A program made the position numbers and the translations under genes. Source: Schistosoma mansoni (lineage: Eukaryota; Platyhelminthes; Trematoda; Strigeidida; Schistosomatidae). Taken from it: a DNA stretch of 64,000 nucleotides. The stretch's first letter is position 1, and every line of letters begins with the position of its first letter. Location: positions 13,614,564-13,678,563 of the forward strand of contig NC_031496.1 in NCBI RefSeq assembly GCF_000237925.1, read 5' to 3'. The notes below the pieces were generated by a model that was not told the origin of the DNA, made no database searches, and saw only the letters and a program-made list of their open reading frames with translations. Below, in pieces: positions 36,900-45,644 of the stretch.

Positions 36900-37514
36900 T
36901 GCTACACTGAGGGAAGCAGCTTCAATCATAGCAACACTGCTTAGCGTGATGTTCTTACACTCTCTAAGTCGAGGCAAACTACCGGAAATTCGGAAGCTGA
37001 CTAACATCACACCAATTTTCAAGGGAGGTCGACGCAATGAACCCTCAAGTTACCGACGGGTGGCCCTTCTCTCTATACCTTCTAAAATTATGGAGTTCCC
37101 TATATGCGACGGTATACAAGATAATTCATTACACAAACTTCTTTTCATTCCAACAGCACAGTTTCAGAAAAGGTCACTATTGTATAACCAACCTGCTGAC
37201 TGCAGTGGATAGATGGGCACCCATTCTCGATCTCAAGGGGAACGTTGACATCATTTACGTTGATTTCTCAAAGGCTTTTGCTAGGGTCAACCATGTATGT
37301 CTTATCAATAAGCTTAAACAATTGGGTATCGAACAACCTCTAATTGACTGGCTCACTTCATGTATAAAAAACCGACATTTTAAAGTCAGGGTCAACTTCA
37401 TTCTCTCTCGAGCTATGGAATGTCCTAGTGGGGTCCCCCAGGGCCCAATACTAGGACCTCTTCTTTTCTTGATTTATATAAACGGTCTTTCACAACAAGT
37501 ATCATCTGGATTCA
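36900..37514 (+). pseudogene. LINE reverse transcriptase remnant, part before the SINE
   Basis: ITPIFKGGRRNEPSSYR (fingers) is followed after a frameshift by QHSFRKGHYCITNLL, IIYVDFSKAFARVNH (the catalytic Asp of motif A) and CPSGVPQGPILGPLLFLIYI (motif B). The frame is then cut off by the SINE. Confidence 0.82.
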
Positions 37515-37893
37515 CTTGGTGTTGTTTGCTTGTATCTTCCCATTGCTATTTAGGACTGCAATTGATAAGTCTCTTGTTAGCATATGTGCATCCTGTGCAG
37601 ACTGCCTCGATATTACCGGGATTCCACTGCCAGCCACTATCCATCTTTGCTCATAAAGCTTGTGACTTCAGGCAATATCGAGGCAGCCCGCATGGGATGC
37701 ACATATGCCAACAAGAGACTGGTCAATGCAGTCCTAAATAGCAATGGGAAGACACAAGTAAACAACACTAAGTGAATTTAAACTTCACCCCATTGCACAG
37801 ATAGGTGGCTATCAGAACTCAGTAACTGAGTGGATAACGCGATGTTTTTTGAAGCCGACGGTACTGGGTTCGAGTTCCAGAGTGACTTGACTT
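37515..37893. mobile_element. Sm-alpha-type SINE with inverted leader, inserted in LINE reverse transcriptase
   Basis: The left arm (37515-37616) is an antisense leader starting at the same ATTCACTT-G/A-GT boundary as the copies at 2372 and 61978. The sense arm starts with CGGGATTCCACTGCC, which aligns to the bases just after the hammerhead cleavage site. It runs through the tail into a leader and a tRNA-like head (box A GTAACTGAGTGGATAAC, box B GGGTTCGAGTTCC). It then ends before the ribozyme. The insertion separates LINE motif B from the catalytic ADD motif. Confidence 0.75.
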
Positions 37894-38590
37894 CAAGGTT
37901 GGGCAGACGACATCGGACTTATCTTTAACATTCCAAAGTGTAAAGTAGTCAATCTGCGACATGTTGCAGACTACAGCTACAACTTAGGAAACTCCTCTCT
38001 AGAAGTATCCCAAGTCGAAAAAGATTTAGGAGTGTTGGTACCCCACGACTTGAAGTCCTACGCTAACTGTGACCAAAACGCCTTTCCAGCAAACCTTACA
38101 CTGGTAACATTGAAGCTCATTTTTGGCCAGTTTGACGGAAGAACTTTCCACTTAATCTTCAACAGTTTTATTCGTCCTCATTTAGAGTACGGAAATATAG
38201 TATTTCCTCCCTCCCTCCCTCCAAAAGGATAAGGTAACTCTGGAGTGTATTCAACGACAAGCCACGAAATCAGTTCGGAGACTCAAATTCAAACCTTGTG
38301 AAGAGCGCGTCTATTCACTTAACCTCTACCTGTTAGAGTATAAGCGTCTTAGTGGTGACCTTCTTACGGCTTACAGTATCCTTAACACTTCTGGCCATCC
38401 TCTTAAACATCTACTTAAGCCTAGTCACAATACAAACCTAATGGGTAACACCCAGAAACTGGGGACTCAACGTAGCGGAACGGACTGTAGACACAACTTC
38501 CACCCCTTAAGAGTTGTCAAATGGTGGAATTCGCTGTCAACTGAGCTAGTCCAAGCGACTTCCCAGGAGCCCTTTAAAACGAAATGACCT
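37894..38590 (+). pseudogene. LINE reverse transcriptase remnant, part after the SINE
   Basis: It begins with the catalytic motif WADDIGLIFN (about 37905-37934). It continues through EVSQVEKDLGVL-type sequence, then FIRPHLEYGN and the CR1 C-terminus. A CCCTCCCTCCCTCC run near 38210 and frameshifts break it. Confidence 0.75.
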
Positions 38591-38760
38591 ATTCTTAAGG
38601 ACTGAGGATAACATCTTATTGTTATTTACCAATTTCTTTCTCCCCTGTTATCGTTAATATATCTAGGTTCTTGTCTGGAGGTATAAGTGATTCACTACTA
38701 CTGGACACGGAAGCCCGTTAAGCGAAAGCTTCTTCTATTCCGTCCACAACCATTTGAACC

Positions 38761-39163
38761 ATTTATAAATAATTCCTAGAAGCTACCACTCACTTATTCT
38801 TCGTTCAGACATGAAACAGTAAAAACAGAAGTCAGGAATGAAGAGGTTCAAAGAAATATTTGTAAGATGTTTGGTACGTCAGAAAGTATGTGGTACAAGC
38901 TGGCTAGTTGAGAGGGATGCTTAGCACGGCGTACACAGTTTGGTGTCATGTATATTCTTGACCACGCGCTTTCAGATAGATTGTGTTAAATAAAACTAAT
39001 GATATCAGGATCAATGTCGAAGACCCGCAGAACTATTTGTTTTGGGAATTTATATGCCTCTACATACTGGACAGGATCCACATGCAGCGGAAGCTTTGCT
39101 CTCAAGGTCGGGGTGTGTAACAAGTCAGTTGTTAGCGTTTGCTATTTGTGTCCACCTTTAATA
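38761..39163. other. Space upstream of CutA
   Basis: The frame of CutA is open upstream to 38999, but this part does not look like CutA and is probably 5' UTR. No promoter element can be named. Confidence 0.4.
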
Positions 39164-39556
39164 ATGTGGAAACATGTTTGTAATTTTTTGATAGGCTTGT
39201 TAATCTCATCATTTGGTACCAGCATCTGGTTTTCAAAGACATCAATGTATTCTGTAGCTCTCATCACTTGTCCGAATTCCACAGTCGCCGAGACTATTGC
39301 AGATACTTTAGTTAGTAGAAAACTGGCTGCTTGTGTCAATATTATACCCTCAATTAAGTCTGTTTACGTTTGGGAAGGGAAGGTGGAAAGGTCAGATGAG
39401 CTTCTTTTAATGGCGAAAACTCAGTCAAAGTTGGTTCCTTCTCTAACGGAGGTTGTCAAAGAAATTCACCCTTACGAATGCCCGGAAATCATTAGCTTAA
39501 ACATTGAGGGGGGTTACCCACCATACCTTAAATGGATTATGGATTCCACATCTTGA
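39164..39556 (+). CDS. CUTA: CutA1 divalent-cation tolerance-like protein
   Basis: 130 residues. A short hydrophobic N-terminus (about residues 5-20) precedes the CutA fold: YSVALITCPNSTVAETIADT, LAACVNIIPSIKSVYVWEGK, then a TQSKLVPSLTEVVKEIHPYE segment, and it ends YLKWIMDSTS. These are the signature blocks of the CutA1 family, which forms very stable trimers; in bacteria it is linked to copper tolerance and in animals it occurs in mitochondria/ER and neurons. I chose the ATG at 39164 because it gives the usual family length with a targeting-like leader. The same frame is open to 38999, so an N-terminal extension is possible. No intron is needed. An AATAAA lies 35 nt after the stop. The next gene starts 104 bp downstream on the same strand. 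Confidence 0.93.
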   Translation: MWKHVCNFLIGLLISSFGTSIWFSKTSMYSVALITCPNSTVAETIADTLVSRKLAACVNIIPSIKSVYVWEGKVERSDELLLMAKTQSKLVPSLTEVVKEIHPYECPEIISLNIEGGYPPYLKWIMDSTS

Positions 39557-39660
39557 CTGTTAATAGTAAAAATGACATTGTACATTTAAATAATAAATAC
39601 TTTTCATACTCTATTCTTTCTGCAAAGTTTTACCTCTTAGCATAATATAATTTTTTAGAT
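39557..39660 (+). promoter_or_regulatory. Intercistronic region with likely spliced-leader acceptor
   Basis: Only 104 bp separate the CutA stop from the next ATG. It holds an AATAAA (39590-39595) and a pyrimidine tract ending TTTTTTAG at 39651-39658, two bases before ATG at 39661. Schistosomes trans-splice a spliced leader onto some mRNAs and resolve short polycistrons this way. The spacing and the acceptor fit that model. Confidence 0.6.
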
Positions 39661-39720
39661 ATGGGTTCTGGCGCCTCTCACCAAACTCGAGATGTAACTT
39701 TCCACCCCGACGATATTGTA
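39661..39720 (+). CDS. CHCHD3: MIC19/CHCHD3-like MICOS subunit, exon 1
   Basis: It starts MGSGASHQTRDVTFHPDDIV. The MGxxxS start is a classic N-myristoylation signal, and the RxVTF block near residue 10 is the hallmark of the MIC19/MIC25 family. That family sits on the inner mitochondrial membrane as part of the MICOS complex shaping crista junctions. The exon ends in phase 0 at GTAAGT. The ATG is the first after the acceptor-like TTTTTTAG. Confidence 0.85.
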
Positions 39721-39753
39721 GTAAGTTATCCTGTTACATCATAAGTCTGTAAG
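39721..39753 (+). other. 33-nt micro-intron of the MIC19-like gene
   Basis: It runs from GTAAGTTATC to CTGTAAG. Removing it joins DDIV to ISEDVIKRIK, restoring the family's conserved LSE.VI.R.K segment; reading through instead hits a stop. Length 33 nt. Confidence 0.75.
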
Positions 39754-39814
39754 ATTAGCGAAGATGTTATTAAGCGGATCAAAAATGCTGCTACCACTGA
39801 GGATAATGCGAAAG
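39754..39814 (+). CDS. CHCHD3: MIC19/CHCHD3-like, exon 2
   Basis: Encodes ISEDVIKRIKNAATTEDNAK plus one base. SEDVIKRIK corresponds to the conserved helix after the N-terminal VTF block in MIC19. It ends in phase 1 before a second 33-nt intron. Confidence 0.8.
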
Positions 39815-39847
39815 GTTGGTAAATCGTTTGTTAGCCCTAGCTTTGAG
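39815..39847 (+). other. Second 33-nt micro-intron of the MIC19-like gene
   Basis: It runs from GTTGGTAAAT to CTTTGAG. The donor GTTGGT is weaker than the usual GTAAGT, but it is the only choice that keeps the frame: G|AT joins to GATCTTCCTGCC. A more canonical-looking GTAAAT four bases in would break the frame. Confidence 0.65.
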
Positions 39848-39960
39848 ATGATCTTCCTGCCCCAGAATCATTCAAACCGCAATACAGCCTAGGTTTAAAA
39901 CATGAACTAGAAGAGGCAGAAAGAAGATACGAAAAGCTCCTGCAACTATTAGAAAAACGT
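39848..39960 (+). CDS. CHCHD3: MIC19/CHCHD3-like, exon 3
   Basis: Completes the split Asp and adds 37 residues: DLPAPESFKPQYSLGLKHEL, then EEAERRYEKLLQLLEKR. The charged helical second half is the coiled-coil start of the middle domain. Donor GTACGT, phase 0. Confidence 0.82.
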
Positions 39961-40219
39961 GTACGTTTCTGTTTTTCATTAGGCGATATAATTCATTACT
40001 TTCCTGTTTATTATGTCTTGAAATAGACAATAAGGTATTCGAACACTTTCTACAAGTCTTTTAACTTATACGAACATTTCAACATATATTGTATCACATT
40101 TCATATTGCTTATGTTTCTTACGTGCATCTGAGTAATCTTCCTTGTAAGTTCATTCTATAGAAATTTCTTATTATGATTACGGGTATGAGAACTAATATC
40201 ACTTCCCAGCTGCCCACAC

Positions 40220-41046
40220 CGTGCAAGAGTATTTTTTGAGGGACCTGAAAAGGAAGTTGGGTTAATGTTGGTCTTAACGACCTGGGAGCGTGACCGCAGA
40301 GCCCAAGGGCCAGCTGTTCGAGGCCGGTCACGCATGGCCTTTTTGTCGGAGGTTTTTGACGTGTTAGCAGCATTCTTCAAAGGGCCTTACCGCCGGAGAC
40401 GGAAATCTGTGAGGCGTGACATTTTTGGAGTCAACCTTTTCTAACCACTTCCTTCCTTGTGAGACTAGCATCGCTGCAGATGCTGGTTGTCCGAGAGAAA
40501 CACCGTACTGCTGTCACACCTCTCTACAGTCAGCAGTACGACTTCGCCATCAGACCTTGAGTTGCTGCTTCTGGTCTTACCATTCTCCAATCGACCTGTC
40601 TGGCATGATAAAATTTACTGAAATATATGTTCCAGCCAATATAGCTCGGTTTTGTCATCACGACAGGCAAGCCCGTTCATCACGTCAACGTAGCATCTAC
40701 GGTCGAGACACGTTGAAGGCAGTGCTTCTTTGATTACTTCCTAGTTGTTCTTCATCTCAGTTTCTTCGTCTTTCAGTAGATCCTGTAAAGCTTGGAACCT
40801 GTTGTTGAGGGTTATCTTGAATTGGTTGAGTGTGTTAGTATCTCGTGGAAAGACTGTATTAAACCTTTGGACTGCTGTTTTCCCAGTTGCTCAGCGTTCC
40901 TTTAGGTTCAGTTTTATCTTGGCCTCAACCAGGTGATGATTTGAAGCTATGTCAGCTCTTTTCCTAGTTCCGACGTGTTCCATTAACTCTCTGGATTTTC
41001 TTCTTATACAAATATGATCTATCTGGCCAATATCATGTATGTCAAG
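40220..41046 (-). mobile_element. RTE-type LINE endonuclease fragment, dead
   Basis: On the minus strand 41046-40745 reads GQIDHICIRRKSRELMEHV, then TRKRADIASNHHLV and a basic stretch, in one frame with two stops. This is the end of an APE-type endonuclease of the RTE/SR2 kind. The usual catalytic SDH is SNH here, so the Asp is lost. The continuation to 40220 is GC-richer repeat sequence without a domain that I can name. Confidence 0.65.
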
Positions 41047-41114
41047 TCCTTCTTCGCGTTTTTTAAGCTTGCTAAAAAAACGCTAAGAAGGACTTGATAT
41101 ACATGGTATTGGCC
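41025..41114. repeat. 90-bp imperfect inverted repeat (foldback)
   Basis: 41025-41068 and 41070-41114 are inverted copies (GGCCAATATCATGTATGTCA against GGCCAATACCATGTATATCA and onward) with about three mismatches and almost no spacer. The left arm is the LINE endonuclease sequence, so the LINE folds back on itself here. Confidence 0.8.
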
Positions 41115-41397
41115 ACTACTCAGTGTTTATTTAATTGTGAACCGGTATTGTTTTGCTCCAGGTGTTTGGTTGCCCATAACTAAATGAACTTTTTCGAACA
41201 GATTTCGTTAGTTTGGCTTTTCTGGTCATGTTCTCTTTTAACGTGTAGTGATTTTAACTTATACAACCTCAAATTGTTCCAATCAAATGGCTAATCTATT
41301 TGTAACGAAAAAGCCTTGCACTAAGTCACCGATATTATTGTTTTGAAATTGGTTCACTGTGATATTATTTATTGCGAATGTTTACGGTTTGTTTTAG

Positions 41398-41468
41398 AAT
41401 GAACAGCTGTTCAACGAGGCTGCAGAAGAATATACGCGGACAGTTGAACGTTTAGAAAACAAGTACAT
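41398..41468 (+). CDS. CHCHD3: MIC19/CHCHD3-like, exon 4
   Basis: Between GTTTTAG and GTAAGT it encodes NEQLFNEAAEEYTRTVERLE, then NKY and two bases of a codon. This is the charged helix just before the CHCH domain. Phase 0 in and phase 2 out, matching the next exon. Confidence 0.78.
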
Positions 41469-41534
41469 GTAAGTTGTGTAAATGTACTACAGTGTGTAAC
41501 CCTTATTCATCAGCGTAGTTCTGTAGAAATCTGT

Positions 41535-43075
41535 CAGTCAGTCATTCAGTCAGCTACAACGTAGGACTAGGCACATATATGCATCGGTCCAAGTTGCCAT
41601 ACCTCATTAGCATAACAAGATGAACGCCGAATTCACGAAAGTAGTTAATTCAATGGTGGTAATATATAAAAGAAAGATGGAATATAAGGATATAGTGCAG
41701 GAAGAAAGAATTAGTTCGTAGAAAGAAAAATACAAAACAATTTTAATCTCACAGTTTAAGGAAGACAGAGAGTGTATACACCTACGCCATTGTGATCGGT
41801 TCTGAGTCATGTCACCCAGTGTCTCCAGCCATTGGTTACGATAGTCACGCGGACCCCAACCAAGTAGTCTGCATTAACCAAAATGGCTCAGACTAGAATT
41901 TAATGACTTCAAGGACTGATGTGACGTTTTGGTTTGGCCGCTGCTAACTCTCTTCCAACCATCCCCAACACTAGTCAGCATTGCGCGTCGTGGTAATCGG
42001 TGTTCAGACATACGTAACACGTGGCTCAACCATCTCAGTCGATGAAGATTCATGACCTCGTCAACAGATTTACCATAATTCCCTAATACCATGTTTCTAA
42101 CCTCACTATTACTTACCCGGTGAACTCAGTAAATGAGAACAATATCTCTAAGACATCTGTGATCAAACACTAGTTGTCGTCGCGTTCGACCACTTCACTC
42201 TCTAACCATGGATCAAGTGTTGAAGCAGGCCAGTCCTGAAGCAACAGTTTGCATTTCGAGGGGGAGAAACGCATCCCAGACATCTTGGCATTATTGTTCA
42301 GTGCTACCAAAAGACTGCGTTTTGTCAGCGTCTTCATCAAACAGGACTATATCATCTGCGTATTCTAAGTCGATAAGTGGACCTCATGGTAGGAGATCAA
42401 TTCCTGAGAATTCAGTCGACGAGAGCGTTATTTCCAGTAGTAGGTCTATAATGAAGTTAAACCAAAATGGGGGTGGTGGACAGCCTTGCCAGACACCACT
42501 TGAGGTTGTAAAATCAGATGACAGTTCGCCATAAGCTCTGAATCGACTGGTAGTGTTCGAGTAAAGAGCCTTCACAAGGTTTATGTACTTCTGAAATACA
42601 CCTTTCAATGACAAACACTACCACAGAACCTCTCGGTCTAAAGAGTCAAATTGTGCTTTCAAGTCAAGAAAAACTATCATTGTCGGACGCTGATAAGCAT
42701 GTCTGTGTTCTAAGACCTGACGAATAGTGAATATGTGGTTGATGCAGCATTGATGAGGTCTGAAGCCAGCCTGGTTTTCTCGTGTTTGCAGTTCACGAGT
42801 CTTAGTTAGGCGCCCGATAATTATTGAAGCTAGTATTTTAGATGCGATATTAGTCAAACTAATCCCTCTATGATTAGATTATCACACGATGATTTTGACC
42901 CCTTATATATTGGGACAATTAATGATTGAGACCAGTCAGATGGGATTAGGTCCAATTCCCAGGTTTTAGTTAAAATATTAGTCAACCTAATAGCTAAAAT
43001 TGGATATCTGTGATTTGTTATATTTGTATAAGTTGGGACTTTGCCAGAATTCTTGAATTTTTCCACTGATACATC
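41535..43075 (-). mobile_element. RTE/SR2-like LINE, 5'-truncated and dead
   Basis: On the minus strand it shows SLIVPIYKGSKSS (fingers), LTNIASKILASIIIGRL, FLDLKAQFDSLDREVLW (motif A), a GVWQGCPP segment (motif B) and YEYADDIVLFDEDADK (catalytic ADD, about 42340-42390). It then jumps after a deletion to a C-terminal segment with LHRLRWLSHVLRM and a final TQNRSQWRRCIHSLSS. Stops and frameshifts interrupt it. The 3' end runs into TCAGTCAGTC-type short repeats at 41537-41560, as RTE elements often do. Confidence 0.85.
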
Positions 43076-43289
43076 AAAACTGTCAAGATTTCTTTATCTA
43101 AAAAACGGTTTTCCTTGTTACCATTATGAAATAATGGGAAGTAGTGAGTTGGGTTGTATCTTATTTCACTGATTGATTGTCAGGATAAAGACGTGTCGAT
43201 AAAGTCATGCTTCTAGATCTTGATAGCCCTTCATTGAAATCTAATAAGTATTTATCGTATGTCTGTGGGATAATTTCAATTTTTCACTA

Positions 43290-44125
43290 ACTGAGGTGTC
43301 AGACAAGTCTGTTTACTCTAGCCCTTACTTTTTCTTCGGGTGGTTGACTGCATTGTGAAGGCCTCCACATCTCAGAGGAAGTAAGGAATATAATGGACAA
43401 CTTGGATGTCGATTCGGATTTCGCAGATGACCTGTTTCTTCTATTTCATACACAGCAACAAATGCAGGTGAAGACAATCAGTGTAGCAGCAGCCTCTGTA
43501 GCAGTAAACCTCAACACACACAAGGAAAAAAGCAAGGTCCTGAAATACAACACGGAACACTTCAACCCAATCACACTTGATGGAGAAGCTATGGTAGGGG
43601 TCAAGACTTTTGAGTACCTGGGTAGCATCATCGATAAACAAGGAGGATCTGATGTAGATGTAAAAGCAAGGATTGGAAAAGAATGGTCAGCATCCCTACA
43701 ACATATAGAACTCAAAACAACTGTCAGCCAACATCAAAATCCTAAGCATAAACGTCAAGACGTTACAGTACGAAGCTGAAACGTGGAGAAATTTTATGCG
43801 CTGGTTGGATATCATCAGCAACAGTCTACTGTGGGAGAGAACGAACCAGATACCATCTGAGAAGGAAATTAGGAAAAGACGTTGGAAGTGGATAGGATAT
43901 ACATTACAGAAATCACCAAACTGCATCACGAAGCAAGCGCTTACCTGGAATCCTGAAGGGAAAATGAAAAGAGGAAGGTCGAAGAACACACTGCGTCGGG
44001 AATTCGAGGCAGACATCAAAAGAATAAATAACAACTGGAAAAAATTGTCCAGGACAGAGTTCGATGAAGAATGCTGGTGGACAGCCTATACTCTTCCACA
44101 AGGGGTAACAGGCGTAAGTTGGTAC
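43290..44125 (+). mobile_element. RTE-type LINE fragment, dead
   Basis: It starts inside the reverse transcriptase: SDFADDLFLLFHTQQQ (43415-43462) is the catalytic motif. Next come LDGEAMVGVKTFEYLGSIID and, in another frame, [20 protein letters not shown] and a [20 protein letters not shown] segment, the typical C-terminus of these LINEs. The strand is opposite to the neighbour at 41535-43075, so they are separate insertions. Confidence 0.82.
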
Positions 44126-44686
44126 GATACAAAACTCACTTATTTGACATATCGTTATGACACGCAGTATTTTTGTATCAACTTTTTCTGAGGTTATTCG
44201 TAACCACTGATTGTCGCATGTTTTTTTAGCGTTCGTTCAAATCTACTCTACGTCTGGAAACTGCACTGAAGTGACAGAATGTATATGTTGACTTGCATTC
44301 CATAACTCTATGTATAAAGAGTTGTGGAATCATCCACCTACCTAACAATTTCAAACCGAGGTATCAATATGTTAATATTCGTTTCCAATTATTGATATTC
44401 GATAAACGGTGTTGTTTAGTCGTGTTTTATTTCATACAGTGATCTTTATCATTCTAAATGATTATGAACATAATTCACGAGTTGCATATTTACATTTATT
44501 GTCTACTTCGGTGGTGTGCATATGTACACTTTGATTGATGTCCAAAGTAAAGTGGCGATATATTCTTATTTAAACTATTTAGATATTTAAGTAAAACTAA
44601 TGAAATAAATTATTTTCCTAATAGTAAAACAACATGTGACTTTCAATGCTTGTTTTTAGGATAATAATTTTCGTTCTTTATTGTAG

Positions 44687-44894
44687 GAGACCTACTCCTG
44701 GGGGGTGTTGTGCTGCAGCTGAACAAAGAGTCGAAGATTGTTATAAGCAGAATCCTGGAAAAATACTTTTGTGTTCCAAACTTGTTTCAGAGTATGATCG
44801 TTGTGTACAAAATTTCCTTGTCGTAAGTGATACGTACCTAAAAAACTTTGTTAGTTCCAAGTTTTGTTGCTTTTTAGGTATTAATATAATCTAA
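44687..44894 (+). CDS. CHCHD3: MIC19/CHCHD3-like, last identified exon (twin CX9C domain)
   Basis: After TTTATTGTAG the split Met codon AT|G is completed and the frame reads RPTPGGC and a CHCH domain. The first pair is CAAAEQRVEDC and the second is CSKLVSEYDRC, each exactly C-x9-C. These four cysteines form two disulfides and are the import signal for the Mia40 pathway. After FLV the frame either continues to TAA at 44892-44894 (giving 170 residues in total) or is spliced at GTAAGT (44823), which is a perfect donor. I could not find a further exon. The protein is shorter than the roughly 227 residues of human MIC19, mostly in the middle coiled coil. Confidence 0.85.
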
Positions 44895-45458
44895 TTTACA
44901 AAGGTTAGATATAGATCTGTGTGACGCCATTAAGATGTTTTTTGAAGTTTAATGAACTTGCGATATGGTATATGTGGCGGCCGTAGCCACTAATAACTAG
45001 AACACTGATCTTTAGTCGTTCTGATGACGAATCTCAAATAAAATGAATTGTGAATCGCAAGATATTTTGATGGCTGCCGCCAAATAATTCCTTAAGGTAA
45101 CTTAAAATTCCATCATTAAGGTTTCGCAGATCCTCAAATAACATCGTTTAACGGATTCAGTAAAATTATACATATCGATTACGAGATGTTAATTTAAATA
45201 GTATCCTAGGAATGTGCAAAAATGTTATGTATTTGAATCACTACAATCTGCCATAATGCAGAACAAAGAAACAAAAAGAAACGTAAAAAAAGTAAATTGG
45301 AAGTCAGGGGCGAATAAGCAAAAGTAACAAGATATATGAAATTCGGAGGGAAATAATGTCCATACGCATAATTTCGATAAATAGTTAGACGTATTCCCCA
45401 GGTCTTTTAAATACTGACCTCTTTCGTTGAGATAACCCTACCGAGTGTTTGCACTTTT
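44895..45458. other. Intergenic, no feature
   Basis: Possible MIC19 3' UTR or intron. Nothing recognised. Confidence 0.4.
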
Positions 45459-45644
45459 CTATACGATTGGTATCACAACTTCCTCTGTCAACCAGTATAA
45501 GTTTTCAGCTGAGTTGTACCACATTTGGTGCAGGTTTTCTACTTTGTAAACTTTTTGTCTGGCGGCCTCATTTACTAGTTTCTCTAGATACGAGGAATAA
45601 TTTGAAGACACCTGTCTTCTAGCTTTCTTTTTCATAATTGCCAA
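45459..45644 (-). CDS. Hypothetical protein or last exon
   Basis: 61 codons beginning MAIMKKKARRQVSSNYSSYL and ending LYWLTEEVVIPIV before TAG. It is strongly basic at the start, with helical charge pattern in the middle (EKLVNEAARQKVYKVENLHQ). Codon use and composition look more coding-like than the surrounding DNA. I do not recognise the family. It could be a small single-exon protein or the 3' exon of a gene whose other exons lie to the right; an AG at 45654 could serve as acceptor. Confidence 0.35.
   Translation of the reverse strand: MAIMKKKARRQVSSNYSSYLEKLVNEAARQKVYKVENLHQMWYNSAENLYWLTEEVVIPIV

Larger units (their letters stand above)
35558..38760 (+). mobile_element. CR1-like LINE, inactivated, with a SINE inserted in the reverse transcriptase
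   Basis: An APE-type endonuclease (35558-36230) is followed by a reverse transcriptase (about 36900-38590) in one orientation, both broken by many frameshifts and stops. The end region with FIRPHLEYGN (38170) and a KWWNSL segment (38520) is typical of CR1-group LINEs of trematodes. The element ends in a 3' UTR running to about 38760 near TTATAAATAATTC. It is interrupted at about 37515-37893 by an Sm-alpha-type SINE. It lies in the space between the divergent syntaxin and CutA genes. Confidence 0.82.
39961..41397 (+). other. MIC19-like intron 3, occupied by an RTE fragment
   Basis: Bounded by GTACGT and GGTTTGTTTTAG. Most of it is the antisense LINE fragment and hairpin described at 40220-41114. 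Confidence 0.7.
41469..44686 (+). other. MIC19-like intron 4 (3.2 kb) with two LINE fragments
   Basis: Bounded by GTAAGT and TTTATTGTAG. Two RTE-type fragments in opposite orientation (41535-43075 minus, 43290-44125 plus) make up most of it, showing how this gene's later introns grew while the first two stayed at 33 nt. Confidence 0.75.

Noticed and set aside
39001-39163. Extended N-terminus of CutA from 38999
   Set aside because: The extra 55 residues show no CutA or targeting resemblance and lie upstream of a start that gives normal family length.
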